The notes: generated by a model from the sequence alone, not told the origin. Positions 24,341-45,251 are shown, counted from the stretch's first letter. The stretch is DNA of 64,000 nt from Bettongia penicillata ogilbyi (GCA_023548195.1 JAJHZJ010000694.1:682001-746000), one strand, 5' to 3'. A program made the numbers and translations.

Positions 24341-24939
24341 GAAAGAAGGAGGCCTCTCGGTTTTCTAACTATCTCAATTCTAAGTCACTACTTTGAACAC
24401 AGCAGGTTCTTAAAATAATACATGATAAATGGCTTGATTTGGTCAAACTTATTATTCCCATATTTTCAGGAATACAATTAGATGTAAATTGTTCCATGGG
24501 ACAATTAAAAAAAATCAATAACGCAACCCTTATGCTACATTTACATACCAAACAGACTTCTGATTCTAATGGAACAAGACTAATCACAACTGAATTCTCA
24601 GCTCATTGTTAGCAGCAAGCATTAACACTACACAAGAAAGAGCACTTTGTTACTCAAACTATAAACCAAGATACAATTCTTTAAGAGCATCCTTATAACA
24701 CCACGAAGGAGCTCAAAAAACAACTATTTTGAGGTTTCCAGAATTTTTTTTTTGCTAGTAAGAGAACTGTCAGATGTTCAAAAAATCAACTACAGTATCG
24801 AGAATGGCTGCCTTGGCAGCAATGTGAAAAAAGTAGAGAACTGACCCTGTCAAACAAACATGATAAAATTCCTTGTGACACTGTTGTTATCAAAACAACT
24901 CACAACAACCCCAAATTCTTTTACCTTAGTCTACATTAG

Positions 24940-25520
24940 AATCACAGAATTTTAGAAATGGAATCAAACCTCAAGTCTTCCACAGTCTAATCCATACTTT
25001 TGACAAATGAACTGAACAAGCATAGGATCTGAAAGCTCGTAGAAACTTCAGCAGCAACCTAATAGAACCTATCAACAACATATCTGACAAGTGGTCCGAC
25101 AAATCAACCTAGAACATGGTGTTCAGTTTGTGTGTGCAGCCTTGAAAGAAAGATTCTGACAAATTGGATTAATCCAAGAAAACCCAATTAGAAGGGTGAA
25201 ATGATTGACAATAATGTAAAGGGAGACACAACTCTCTTCATATACCATATATCATGCAGACAAACAAATGTGTTCCATCTCACTACTTGAAGTTTAGACA
25301 AGAACTAACAGATGGGTATCACAAAGAATCAATGTTTCATATCCACATAAGGGAAAAACTTGGAAAAAAAGAGACCAGCATATCAACAGAGCTACAATTC
25401 TTCATTGGAGGTATTTAAACAATGGTTGGATGGTTATAATAATGCTTTTGAAGCATTTTTTACTGAATGGTAAGCTGTTAGAACTTCTAAGGTGCCATCC
25501 AATCCTAAAGTCCTATACTT
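24940..25520 (+). repeat. L3/CR1-like relic
   Basis: 'gaatcacagaattttagaaatgg' and near the end 'ggaggtatttaaacaatgg ttgg' and 'aaggtgccatccaatcc', like 3' ends of L3/CR1. 25520-27290 shows only poly(A)/poly(T) runs and no gene. Confidence 0.4.
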
Positions 25521-27299
25521 CTATGGTTGTATTCTAGAGATCAACCTTTTAGCTATTTTTCTCTCCTAAGTCCTCTTCCTCATACCATCAGCTAATACTT
25601 CAAGAAATGAGGAGAGAGCCTTATTTTTTTTTTTTTAGCAAATTTTAAAAATTTCCTAGTTCAAGAAAACCAAAATAAACTTTGTCTTTTGACATAATAG
25701 TCTGGTTTATTTTTAATATAATAATAACTAATTGGCCAGATGAGAACCGATTTAGCCTTTCTGGACCTCAGTTTCCTACTCTAAAATTCTATGACTGCTT
25801 AATTTCCAAATTAAGTAATTTAAAGGGTACAGTGAATATTAAATTAACAGTTGCCTTTTTCACTGGAAAATTAATCCAAAATGCCTTGTTGGGAGAATAA
25901 AATGCAAAACAATTTAACACACCAAGCAAAATTTAATTCTAAAATAGGAATTGGCAATCTTTATAACAAACATGGCACATGTCACCTACACATATTTTTC
26001 AATCAATAGAAAGCCTAGGCTTTGGTCAGGTTTAAAAACACTGTTAAAACATGATGAAGGTGGATAGTTGTCTAGATCTTCTGTCTCCTAACAGTAACTC
26101 CCAAAAGCAAACAGCTACTATTAGCTACCTATTAATTAGACTGATGCTACTAATCCTAGAAACTTTACTAAACTCTGCTTTGAAAACCTGAAAAATTTTT
26201 GCTCAATACCAACTGAAATGCATAACTTTCAAACATCAAATTTAAAGTTCAAGATTACTCCATTTTAAGTAAGCCACATTGGAATCTATAGATTTTTATA
26301 GACTGTAAAAGGCTCCAATTGACATTCACAATGACCCAGAAACTACATCTGTAGCACAGATTTTTAAACAGGTCATTTTTATAAGTGTATTCCTTTGACA
26401 ATACTTTCCCATGAAAACACATTTTGAGCCAAGTGTCAGTAGGTCACTTTTATTAGGCCTAGCCTTTAAAAAGGAGGAAAAAAAAAAAAAGAAAGAAAGA
26501 AAAAAAAACATACTGGCCTCTACCAGGGAATGTAGCCAAAGGACTCTTTTAAGTGCAGTTGAGTTTTTAAATTGATCTATAAATGTAATCAGGCATAATC
26601 TCATAGTGTAGAAATTATTCTTTGGAAACAAATTAAGTACATTAGTTCCTTCAAGGTCACTAGGGCATTATTTAGTAAATGACAGCTACCTTTACGTAAG
26701 GCCTTAATGGCTTCAAAGAGTTAATGTTACAAAGTAGGACCAAATCCTATAAATCCTAAAAGTACCTTTGAATCACAACATATATCTACAAATTTACCTT
26801 TAAAAATTGATAAAATGAAGTATTATTTAATAGCACATTCATTTTAATAGCTTAAATCTATAGTTGAGAAAAATTGGTTTATGTAAGATCCAGAAAACAA
26901 ATAGAAAGTTTTTCCCAACCCTGGAGACAAAAATGGACTATTTTTTTTTTTTTGATTTGTGTTGATATTAGCCTAATTGCCAATTAAAAAATTCAAATTC
27001 ATGATCTGAAAATGTTTTCACCTTTAAAATAAAAGATGCTCCCTGGCCCAGGACACTCAACACTCAGGATTTATTGTGACACCTTCCCACTTATCAGTTG
27101 CATAAACCAAGAACACGAAACTGCCTTTTAAACTATTCAGGAAAAGAATGCTCTCTAAAAATATTTAGTAATACAACTTTTCTTTCCTTTTTGGAGGTGA
27201 ATCAGTGTAGCGTGGTAATGGTAAGGGAATCAAAGCCTGTGATTTTATCAGTGCAGGAAATTCTGTGTGAAAATTCCATCCACTGATGTAGATCAGCAA

Positions 27300-27430
27300 T
27301 TCTACAACTTATTGATCTAACTAAATTAAGCTGCTGTGACATGGAGGAAGGTAAATGACCTGCCCAGGGTCATGGACTACTTATATAGCTAATACCTGTC
27401 AGAGACAGGATTGAAACTCTTTAAATATCA
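27300..27430 (+). repeat. MIR-type SINE fragment
   Basis: 'aggtaaatgacctgcccagggtcatgg' followed by 'gagacaggattgaaactc', a MIR core. It lies downstream of the DHX15 poly(A) site. Confidence 0.45.
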
Positions 27431-27819
27431 ATCCTGCCCCTCCCCCTTTCCTAAGATATATTTGGGGAGCAGGGAGAGAAGAATCATTACTATACTGCCT
27501 TCTGGAATTTTTATATTGGATGAAAACCATGTACCACCATTCTCATTTTGTCCAATTATATCACATCTTATTTAATATACCAAGACTCCAGGATAGACTC
27601 TTTGAATGATAAATTTGATTAACTTCTATGAAGAAGTCACTGCAGAGAAAATTGAATTGACCTGAGTTTATATGAGAGATATATAACATGTAAACCTTTT
27701 TCTCATTATCACAGATGTTACATTTTATCATTACTTTACCATTTACACTGAGGGAGGAGGGGGAAAGGGAATCTATCCATTCTGAGACCAGAACAAAGAT
27801 ACTGAAGTACTCTGGCCAA

Positions 27820-28272
27820 AATTAGTATAAATAGACTTTATTGAAGTCATTGCCTCTGTACTGAGACCAAAGATTGTGTCTACATAAGCACAAGTTGTAA
27901 CATTTCACAACTTCTAAAAGGAATGTCAACAATTACAACGATCATGCATACCATGGTCGATAAATCACATTTTAGAAGCATTTTCAACCATTTCTAAAGA
28001 AATGCTTATAACATTGTTATATATATAGAACTACTTTCAATAAACTGCAAAACATTGATCGACTTTTCCAGTATGAGCTACAGTGTCAACACAAAAGGGA
28101 GGCATAAATGTTTAATTTATGAAATCAGAATGGAATATTTACTGTAAAGAAAAATTAAAAAGCTTTCAAATAAAGGCCATTACTGAACCAATGTGAAGAG
28201 CACAACTTGAACTTTGAGTTCATTCATCTTTTAAAGCTGTCCTCTGAATAACTTCAGTTCAAAGCACTCAAT
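27820..28272 (-). other. DHX15: DHX15 3' UTR
   Basis: Sequence between the TGA and the inferred cleavage site, about 450 nt. The distal end is placed 15-20 bases beyond the only AATAAA on the minus strand in this stretch. The UTR is AT-rich without recognisable interspersed repeats, in contrast to the introns, which fits a conserved UTR. The exact cleavage point is inferred, not seen. Confidence 0.7.
27837..27842 (-). promoter_or_regulatory. DHX15: Poly(A) signal AATAAA of DHX15
   Basis: Plus strand TTTATT, so AATAAA on the transcript strand, 431 bases past the stop codon. It is the first canonical hexamer downstream of the TGA. Cleavage is expected near 27815-27825. AATAAA strings elsewhere nearby (for example about 28040) are on the plus strand and are irrelevant to this gene. 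Confidence 0.7.
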
Positions 28273-28404
<132 letters not shown>

Positions 28405-29224
28405 TTAAAAGTTACTACATCAACATTTGACTAAAACACTTGTAGATAATAGTTGTTACCTGAACAATAGTTACAGATGGTTATACTGATGGACACAATA
28501 AAATCTGAAAATTCAATTCATTACTAAAAATGCACACAAAATATTTGAAGTATTCCAATATTAAATAACAACCTCAAAATAAATTTTAGAATGTGTAATA
28601 AATTTAAAATTCCTCTCAAATCTGTACTCCTAAATGACACTTCCCCATGACTTTTAAATAATGACAAAAGCTCTTGCCACATTACTAAACTAAGGGGGAC
28701 CTGACTTACACAGCATCTCTCAGTATCTTAAGGAGATACTCTACCAGCTTTACACAGACCACTTCCTTCAACTTTAATGTAGAAAACCTTTAAGTATTAG
28801 GGATGACACCTACTGGAAAATTTATTTAATCAATTATTTGCATTAAGACAGCAATGTTCTACATGTTCAGGTTTCAAAAATGTTTTATCATGAAGAGAGA
28901 GAAATTCCACAAAAGAGATTGATATCAAGTGGCACTATTCAACAAGTTCTTTCATGTGTTGAAGCCAAGCATGCTGGACAAAAACTGGTGTCTCCCACCA
29001 AAGATTGGATTCTGGTAATAAATAACCAGGAAGTTAACAATTCTACACTGAAATAATTAGCACTGGTTGCATTTGTACAGCAGATAATATTTTACCAACA
29101 TTGCTATCAATTAGGAGGTTAATCAGGTTTCTGTTTGAATTCTGTTTGCATACCTCCACAAAAGTAACTTAAATTGCTAAGTTACTAACATGGAATAAAG
29201 AAAATAAACATGGGACACAAAAAA

Positions 29225-29400
29225 ATTATCTCAGAATTTATTATTGTTCATCCTTCATGACATCAGGAACATGATGCCATGACTTGTAACTGAAATGGAT
29301 TGAGAGAGAGCTGTGCAAAGTTACCAGCCTCACTATCTCCTCCAGAGTCATCTGAATCCAGTGACAAAATATAGATCAGGATAACTGGACATAGCCAACC
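29225..29400 (+). repeat. Marsupial SINE-like repeat, second copy
   Basis: 'tgttcatccttcatgacatc', 'catgatgccatgacttgtaa', 'ctgtgcaaagttaccagc' and 'tcctccagagtcatctga', the same order as 9570-9700 and better preserved. Antisense to DHX15. Confidence 0.6.
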
Positions 29401-29404
29401 TCTA

Positions 29405-29677
29405 CCCCTGCTTAGAATTTATATTCCACTAAGAAATAATTCTTTATTTGTTAATATAGATGCCAATCTACATTGGAAGCTTCCTATACCGATGAAATCA
29501 CAGGTCTGGTGGAAAATAAAGGGAATGTACACCAAATGGCACAGAATCCAAAATCTTTAAGAAAAACATTAATTGAGTTACAGCAGGAAATGGACAGTAA
29601 GACTATACTAGTGGGGAACCTCAATTCACCCTTCTCAGACCTTGTAATGCTAATGAGAGTTAAAGATCTTCTACACT
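29405..29677 (+). repeat. L1 ORF2 endonuclease remnant
   Basis: Open stretch with NPKSLRKTLIELQQEM and ILVGNLNSPFSD, near the L1 endonuclease motif (GDFNTPLS) of apurinic-type endonucleases. The catalytic-domain residue D in GDF is N here, so it is inactive. Antisense to DHX15. Confidence 0.5.
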
Positions 29678-30165
29678 GAGGGTCTGCCCATTAAGGGATG
29701 CTTGATTAGGGGAGGCCCACACCTTTTCCTAATTTCTAATGAGGCACTGGTTCTCAAGGGTTGTGATGTCCCCTGGCTCTGAAAAGTATATAAATACTCT
29801 GAGGTAAGGTATTACTTTGGGGCTTCACTCAATGGAAGTATTTATTTGGCCAGATGAGACTCTGAGCAGCTGCCAAGGAGCAAACCCCTCCCTCTATCCC
29901 CCTCCACCCTGCCCCGAAACCCAGGTGTTGGTGCTTCTCTCTCTGGTATTATGTATGTATGGTTAGACAGCTGAACCAGTCTGTCGAGCTGCGATGTATG
30001 TATTGCTTATGGTCAGACAGTTGGAAGCCCTGTCTGATCTCTCTGAAGTTCAGGGTGCTGACTTTTTCCCCCGAGTTAAGTGATATAATAAGTTAAGATA
30101 TATGTGCTTGATTAAAGTGACTGTTGACCCCTCAAAAGTTGCTTTCTTTTCAGAAAAGCAGATCT
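29678..30165 (+). repeat. LTR-like block (endogenous retroviral?)
   Basis: Starts TGAGGGTCTGCCC. It has a TATA-type TATATAAATA at 29787-29796 and an ATTAAA poly(A)-type signal at 30111-30116, with a partly duplicated motif in between ('atggttagacagctg' and 'atggtcagacagttgg'). No viral coding sequence, no clear terminal duplication. May be a solo LTR, but a flanking check is needed. Confidence 0.45.
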
Positions 30166-30799
30166 CAGAACCTGTATAGCAGGCCTTCCTGTGCATGCCG
30201 GTAGGGTCCTTGCTGATAAAGACCTACATAAATCTAACCATGAAAGCAAAATGAAAAGAGTAAGGGGAAAGTAAGAGAAGATGAAAGAGAAAGAGAAAAA
30301 CAAAAACATAAAGGGACATAAATTGTCCCTAGAGTTGGAGGTTGTTAGATTCAGCCACAGGCAACACAAGACATAATACAGGGCTTCAGTTTGTAGCAGT
30401 ATTATTAGCTTATAATGAAAAACCTGTTAGTGTTTCTCTAGTCATGTAATATACTGTGCATCCCGCTTAGACCAGCTTTCTTTACTTTTTAGCTTTCAGC
30501 TTCCACTGAGTGAAAGATAGCAACTGTGAAGCCTTTTGGCTAGGGAGCAGCAAAAGAAACTAGTTGTGAACTCTCAGTCACTGTGTGATGAACACTTCAC
30601 ATACAGGTGGTAAGACAAGCATAGTCTGGGTCAATTTTCCAGGCATATCAAGTCAAATATCAAGTGTGCAAAAAGGAAAAAATAGAAACATGCAATAACA
30701 ACTGAGACCTTAGATATAAAATACAAAATGTAATTCCTTATTCACTTTGAGCTTGCTAATTTTATAAACTGATTAATCAGTACAGTAGTTAGCATACCC

Positions 30800-30907
30800 T
30801 TTTACTAAGGGGAATTTGTTCTGCAAAGTTTGGATTCAGTAGAAGGGCTGCATTTGAAGACCTACAGGGCCACCCGGGGTCGTGAGGCTGCAAGTTCCCC
30901 ACCCCTG
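30800..30907 (-). repeat. Palindromic hAT-like repeat, half copy
   Basis: On the minus strand begins CAGGGGTGGGGAACTTGCAG, goes through 'ggccctgtaggtcttcaa' and ends 'cagaacaaattcccctta'. Same core as 62370-62438 and 63751-63829. Confidence 0.6.
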
Positions 30908-31007
30908 ACTTAGCTTATCAAAGAAAGTATTTACTATTTTTCTACCACATGATTCTAAGGTGAAAAAAACAAAAAACAAAAAACCTGAAGATAAAAACAT
31001 CTGCTTA

Positions 31008-31178
<171 letters not shown>

Positions 31179-32399
31179 CTAAAATCAAAACCAAACTAAA
31201 TCAATACAATGCTTCAGGTATATTGAAAAGTTAAAGTGGTTTAAGAGATACTTATTTAATCAATTATAGAGATCACCTCCAATTTTTGTTGCTTCGGATT
31301 TCACTGCTCCCATCATGTAAACTACCTAATGAAGGCTTTTTATTCTTTTCTTTCTGCCCTCTCTTTTGGCTACTTCTAATGTTAGAAGAAAACATGCAGT
31401 TTCCTGGAATACAACTCAAAAGATCAGTTACAGAGTCAGAAGATACCCGAAATCAGTACTACCTGGGTGGTTTTAAACCTCACACCTCTGAGCTTCAGTT
31501 TTCTAGTTTGTAAAATGAAGTGATGAGAAAAAGTGACCTCTCAAAGGTCCCTTCTTGCACTAAATTTTATGCTTGCATGACCTCTAATTATAGAGTTTAT
31601 AGAAAGTAACAGTGATGTTATTTTATAACTAAGTCTCACCAAAGAGATGAGGAGGAGACAGGGATAGTACAAAATGAATCCTTATTCAAATTATTGAACT
31701 GAATTGATCCAAACTCAACAAACTTGGTTTTCTAATCTACTGGCAGACTAAGGATGGCATCTGGGGCCAAGAAAATACTTCAACAGTTAACAAGTGATAT
31801 CTACCTAAAGCAAGTCAAAAGTGCCAAATGTCTATGGGACACCCAGGAGGAAACATTTCACCAAGCAGTGTGATACAAGATTGGGGGCTCAAGAGAAAGT
31901 TAAGAATTGGATACGAATTTGTGAGAACTAATTAGATGACCAAGAAGTGGGCACAGGAAGGGTATGAAATATACTCTCAGATGGAGGTGAAACACAAATA
32001 ATGATCTAGCAAAGGAGACTAATAAGAAACAGTGAGAATGTGATAAGAGGAGGAAAAATAAGCAGAGAACAATTTTATAGCAACTCAGGGAAGAGTATTC
32101 TAGGAAGAACGCTGTTTAACAGAGAGGTCCAGAAGAATGAAGAGGGGAAAAAGATTTCAATTTTTCTTATGTTCGGAGAAATATTAAATGTATTTAAGAA
32201 ACACTTCCTTAAAAAGGGGTTAATTTTTTTTTAAATAGTGATTAAAAGGGTAAAGCTTCAACTCTGCAAAAGATACAAAAATTAAGACCTCTCCTCCCAA
32301 CAATGATATATAAATGAGATGTTATTTATTGTGGGAGGTTCTGGTTATTAGATCTAATTACCTCAGATATAAAATCAATTAAGATGGAGTCTGTAAAAA

Positions 32400-32640
32400 C
32401 AACCCCTATGCACACAGGTTGGTTACATTAGCACTTTTTGCAGTAGCAAAAAATTTGAGATAAATCAATGCCCCTTGATTGAAGACTGGCTAAATTTAGT
32501 TAATAAATAGAAATAGAATATTACAGTACTTTAAGAAATTACAAATACCATGAATACAAAGAAGCATGGCAAGACTTACATGAAGTGATGCAAAACAAGT
32601 AGACACAACCAGAAAAACGATATAAAATGACTGTAAAAAT
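32400..32640 (+). repeat. L1 3' tail relic, arm 1 region
   Basis: 'gaagcatggcaagacttac' with the 'ccttgattgaagactggc' and 'aatagaaatagaatattac' series is a divergent L1 3' tail. Bases 32451-32590 form arm 1 of the inverted repeat. Confidence 0.55.
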
Positions 32641-33003
32641 GTAACTATAAAGCACCCCCAACAAAACAATTAAAACCAAATGCTGCAAAGTAATCATCCT
32701 TGGAACTTAAATGTAAAGATAAGAAGGGACCTCTCTGGGAATCTCTGGGTGTGAATCATTGCATATAAAGTCACACTCATAGCAGTACCAACATTTTCCC
32801 CTAGCACTGCTACTGCTCTTCTCATCAACATGTAAGTCTCTCTAACGCTAACTATAAAGCCTTGCAATTTACAAAGCACCTTGTTCCAAACAACCCTGTG
32901 AGATAGCTAGTACAATACTAGTATCCCATTTCACAGATGACATATGATGTCACTAAGGCTCACTCTGCCACAAAGCCAGAAATTACATGACATTTAATTT
33001 CTT

Positions 33004-33147
33004 CATCACTTCACGTAAGTTTTGCCATGCTTCTTTGTATTCATGGTATTTGTAATTTCTTAAAGTACTGTAATATTCGATTCTATTTATTAACTACAAT
33101 TTATTTAGCCAGTCTTCAATCAAGGGGCATTTATTTATCTCAAATTT
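33004..33147 (-). repeat. L1 3' tail relic, inverted arm 2
   Basis: Reverse complement of 32451-32590 with only scattered differences: 'catcacttcacgtaagtttt gccatgcttc' against 'CATCACTTCATGTAAGTCTT', and the far end 'gccagtcttcaatcaagggg'. Confidence 0.75.
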
Positions 33148-34879
33148 CTGGACTCCGAATTCAGGGTTTTTCCCACTAAAAAATACTGCCCCTCTCAATA
33201 TATTCCATAATGTTTGATGAAGATATACAAAAGCTTCTATCAATTTTTTAGTTCTCACTGATAGAATGATGGTGTAAAATAGTAATTACACAAATTAAAT
33301 AAAACAAAGTGATAAGGAAACTAATGCTTCCAATTTCAGACTGGTTCTGAAATAAAGTTAACGGCTAAACAAAATTATCAGAGTATCAAATCAAGTGTTT
33401 CAGTAAAAAAAAAAAAATACAAAACCACAGAAGCTGAATGAGTTGACCCAGGTCACATAAGGAAAATTAGGCTAGCACATGGGACAATATCTCTCAGGTC
33501 TTCTCTTCTATAAAAGGGTGGAGCCAGATGAATTCTAGGATTCCTTCCAGCTCTGAAGAAATCTCAGGATTCTATAACTAGATTCCAGATGAACAGATTA
33601 CTTATTTACTTGTTGGACAAAGCATGTCATTCAAAATTTAAAATATAATTTTAAAACCTATTGAGTGTTATGTTAATATTACATACTTTATAATAAAAAA
33701 GCCAACTGGAGAATTTAAAATCTTTAAGGGAAAAGATGCTTAAAATATGATAAAAAAACATTACTTCCTCTTCTCATTTCCTTAAAAATGCTACTTTTAA
33801 AAAATCAGTGATATCTTAAATAACAAAAGGTTATGAAGATAAAGTTAAAATTAAGTGAGGCGAGGGTAAGGTAAATTATCCCCATTCCCCACCGGCACCC
33901 TCAATCTCTGGATATGCTGTATTTTAACAGACTCAACTAGATACAAAAGCAAATGGATAAGCTCCAAATATACTCATCATTTCTTTTCTCATCAAGTGTT
34001 AAAAATAGAGTAAAAAAGATAGCCTTAGTACTGCTTTGTATTTACTTTAAGATTCTTCTGTACAAGCACTCTATGGTGGTTAATAAGGTCTATTTAATAT
34101 TTTTAGCCTGGAGAAAGGAAGGCTAAGGAAAGACATACAAAAAAAAAAAATCCAAATACAGAGCTATTACATAGAAGATGGCAACTTAAATTTTTTCTCC
34201 TACAGATAATACCAGAGGAAATTACAGCAGAAAATATTTAATTTAAAAGAGTTTCTTAAGGGGTGAAGAAAAGAACAGGATAATATAAGCGCTTGTGGGT
34301 TTCTTTCCTGAAAATATAAGGAAAATCAACTATCTTCCAAGGTCCTAGAAGACTTACGGTCATTTTTGCCTTTGTATTGCAATGGGTTCATAAGCAGATT
34401 ATTCTAAAACAGACTAGACACATATTATATTCATTTGTTTAGTACAATCAGTAAAATCACAGAACGAATAAGAAAAAGCAATGAGAATTAAAAGTACAGG
34501 TACAGTTTCAGATAATTCTTGTGACACAAATGCAAGGACTTTATACAAAGAAACATTTTCAATAATTCTACTGTACGGTAGAAAATGTCCTCATCCTGGT
34601 TTCTCTACTCAGTTCATGCTCACAAAAGCAAAAGGCTTGGCTTCCTTGATATCTCTGATATTATCAGTTGACATAATTTGTCCTGTACAATGATTCTTTG
34701 GCAATACAGCTTATATAAAGAATACATATAAAGAAATATTTGTAGAAAGATATAAACTGACAGAAACACACAGAAAAGTCTCTTTAATTCTGAATTCCAT
34801 GGACAGAAAGGATAAGGTATATGTGAAAATAAGAATGACATAGGGCATACTTCTATATAGAGAGAGATACCTAAAAAGC

Positions 34880-35450
34880 TGTTAAAGACATTTAGGGAAG
34901 CACAAGATCAGGGAAAGCACCTGGAAAAGTGGCTGGGACTTAAAGGGATGTATTTTAATAGGTAGAGATGTAGAGGAAGTACATTCTAGGCATGGGGGAT
35001 GGCCAGGAGAGGGCATAATGAGATTGAAGAACAGCTATTAGCCCAAGCTGAGCAGAAATGGAATATGTAAATGACTGGTGTTTAATGAAGACAACTTAAT
35101 GCCAGGTTAAGGATTTTGATCTAGAAAATAATTAAAAATTTCAAGCATGGAACTAAAGACAGTTCTCTAAAGGATGGATTAAAGAAAGAGCCTTATCTAG
35201 TGGGCAAATAAACATTTATTCCACTCTTACTATGTGCTGGGCACTGTCCCAAGTGCAGGAAATACAAAGATAGGCACAGTCCCTGCTCTCAAGGACATTC
35301 TAACATGTAAAACAATATATAAATAGCTATGTCAATAGAACCAATATACAATATTGTAACCTCTGTGAGGGAAAAGCATAGGGTTGGTGGGATGGAAAAG
35401 TGAAAGAGAAGAAGCAGTTACAAGGATCTGGGAACTGGAACTGCTTAAGG
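34880..35450 (+). repeat. Interspersed repeat, two pieces
   Basis: 'aataaacatttattcc', 'tatgtgctgggcactgtccc' and 'tccctgctctcaaggacattc', then 'tgggatggaaaag'; an upstream piece has 'ttctaggcatgggggatggcc'. Same family as 13685-14165. Confidence 0.45.
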
Positions 35451-36327
35451 AACAATGACAGGAAAATTTAATTTCTGCTAATAGAGAAAGCATTTGAAAC
35501 CTGACACCAAGAAGTTTCCTTCAAGGCTCGACCTTGCTCGACCTGTATAGAATACTGACATTTTCCACATGAGTACAAATATCCCCTCCAAAACAGAAAC
35601 CAGAATGAAGATAAGCTTGCAATTCTCCTCTAGTCTAATTATAAACAATGTTCAGGGAAGCAGTTTCAGGAATTATGTGGATTTTGAAGTGGCACATAAA
35701 GCACTGGAATGAGTAGAATCTGACTCATTAAACCTAGTTAAACTTTCTGTGTTCAACAGCTACTGAAAAGCTCAAGCTTTGCTTCTAGTTATAAAATTAA
35801 ACTAGATTAAGGCTAAAAAAGAATAATTCACAAAGTGTACTTCTGCATCTCAGGGTTTTCATTATGTGAATATCAATAATCATTTATAGTACAACACAGT
35901 CAACATTCTGGTTAGGTGAGTTTTCTGGTTGTTTAAAGAACAACATAATAAAGAAACATGATAAAGAAAACATAATTTTTAAAAATTTAAGTATTAACGA
36001 TTTTTCATACTTTTCAAGTAATATATGTCAATTTTATAGCTTTATAATGATCAGATTGGCCATTTGATACAATTCAGATTACATAAATAAACTAAAATTT
36101 AAGCATGTATAATTTGCAATGCCAACTTTGCCATTTCATTGGATTAATTGGTTACACATTCTTAGACACATAAAATTTCTTAATAGAAGCTCCTGAGACA
36201 CCCCGACTAAACAACCTTTTAAGAGCAATTTTCACTGAGTCTCTTAAATTCAGTTTACATTTGAAGAATTAAAGGCCAACTAGAGAAAAGCAAAGCATAC
36301 CAATATGAGCAGTGGACTTTCACCCTA

Positions 36328-43163
<6,836 letters not shown>

Positions 43164-44119
43164 TCAAGCTGTCATCAAATTCAGTTATAGGAATCTAGCA
43201 ACCAATGAATCACCCAAAATTTCAAAGTTTGCTAAAGAGGAGTTTAGAAGTCACTCCTTCTTCTAAAAGGGTTAGATAATCTACTAACCAAGTAGTATCA
43301 TGTTACATACTTTACACTAAATATATATATTTCCTAAAGGAAGATAAGTATCTTAATTTCTAAAAATGTCAATGAAATGTAGCCATATAAACATTTGTGC
43401 ACACATACACACATGCCTCACTCCAAGTCAAGCCTAAGAGACTGCAGTTCAAGTTCAAAAAAAAGCTAGTATTATAACCCTAGAAGCTAGTGGAGACCTT
43501 AGAAAACATCTAGTTCAACTTCTCCTTTATCGTTGTGAAAACTGATGCAAAAAGAAGCATACTGACTGGACATTTTACACTAGATCTCAGACTAGAAGCC
43601 TGGTTTCTTGAGTTGTACTTTCCACAGAGAAGCTAACATTGTTTGTATGGGAAAGTATGTTCCTAATCACAAGAGATTTGCATATGAAGTTTTGGAACTG
43701 GCAAATAACTTTGGAAATTTTCAGAAGGCAGCATATCAACTGGGGAGAAAATGCAAGTTGTGAATTCAAACTATAGAAAAAGCTCATAAAACCAAGTATT
43801 AGGAAAAGGGGAAGAATGATGATAGGGCAGACTCCTGCGCAAGACCTCAATATTTTTATTTCATTGTTCTATCCATAATTTTTCTGTCAATTGTTTTGGG
43901 CTAATAATCTTCCTTTAAAAAATGCAAAATCTCTTTTAAAGGATTAGGTTTTTAATCCTTAATCATTAATATGATTAATTCAATCAAATTATATAATGCT
44001 AAGATCACCTTTTAAGGAAATAGAGGTTTCCATTTGGGATAATGGGCAATAAAGGAAATTTTCTATCTAGGTATGAAAAGACTAGATAAATAAGGTATTT
44101 CACCAGGAAAATTAAGGAA

Positions 44120-44285
44120 GATGAAAGTGGTTCAGTGGCATCATATCCTATCTCAGATACAAACTCTGACCCTGGGCCTTTTAACCTTTCTGGGCCTCAG
44201 TTTTCTTATTTACAAAATGAGTGGTTTGGGCTTGATGGTCTCTCTAAGATCCTTTACAGTTCTAAATATATTCTTCTATACATAA
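44120..44285 (+). repeat. MIR-type SINE
   Basis: 'tctgggcctcagttttcttatt', 'tacaaaatgagtggtttggg' and 'gatggtctctctaagatcc'. Confidence 0.5.
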
Positions 44286-44863
44286 CAATAAGGTATGTGG
44301 AAGAAAGGGGTAAGTTAGTATACCTGTTTAACCTGTGAGTGACCTCAATAAATTGGCAAGCACTTATTAAGTGCTGACTATATGCCAGGCACTGTACTAT
44401 GCTAAGTACTGGGGACACAAAGAAAGATTCTCACTCAAGTGAAAAAGTATTAAACTTCAAATAAATGACTAACAGAAGGTGGAACATGAAATACAAACTT
44501 TAAGCATTTCAAAAGTTTGTAGAGGGTCAAAGTTGCATAAAGGAAAGCTCAGAAAACATCCTCATTCACCTTCCTTCTCTTTCCTACATGACTTGGGCAC
44601 TTGCTCCTAGGATGCAGAAGTCAAGCTATTAACATTCCTACTCCAACTCTTAGTACTTAGCCCATGTAACCTGTCCAACCAAGTAAGTGATCTCTGAACC
44701 TTACCACTATTACAACATTTCTTCCCTTTAGAAAAAAGTAAAAATATAAACTGAACTATACATGACTGACTTACAAATTTTTGGGATGCAAGTTAGTAAT
44801 TTGGAGACTGGTTTTATTAGAAAACAAAGTTGTCAATAATTGTTAACAGCAATTTTATACATA

Positions 44864-44865
44864 CA

Positions 44866-44900
<35 letters not shown>
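44864..44900. repeat. (CA)n microsatellite
   Basis: Nearly pure CA run of about 18 units with one T near the left end. Confidence 0.9.
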
Positions 44901-44903
<3 letters not shown>

Positions 44904-45251
44904 TCAAGAGCTCAATATCAATCCTAAGGCGTCCTACTAAGACTTAAAAGTCTGACTGTGAAATGGGCAAAGTAAAATGTTTGTTAAAAATGCTTATATT
45001 AAATTTACTAGACTACAAATTTACATATATAGTGGCCACAGTTTTAAAGGTCTATATTCCCCAAGTGGGATCTGTATAAAATATAGAAAGTCATTGATAA
45101 AAAGATTAAATTCATTTAAGGAGAAGCAGAACTAACATGTCTTTGTTGAGTTTCATCATATAAAAGAGATAATTAAGACAGAATTTCACTAAGATATAAC
45201 TAAAAATTGTTTTAAGCAGTATTAGCAACACATTACTACAGAACAAAGTTA

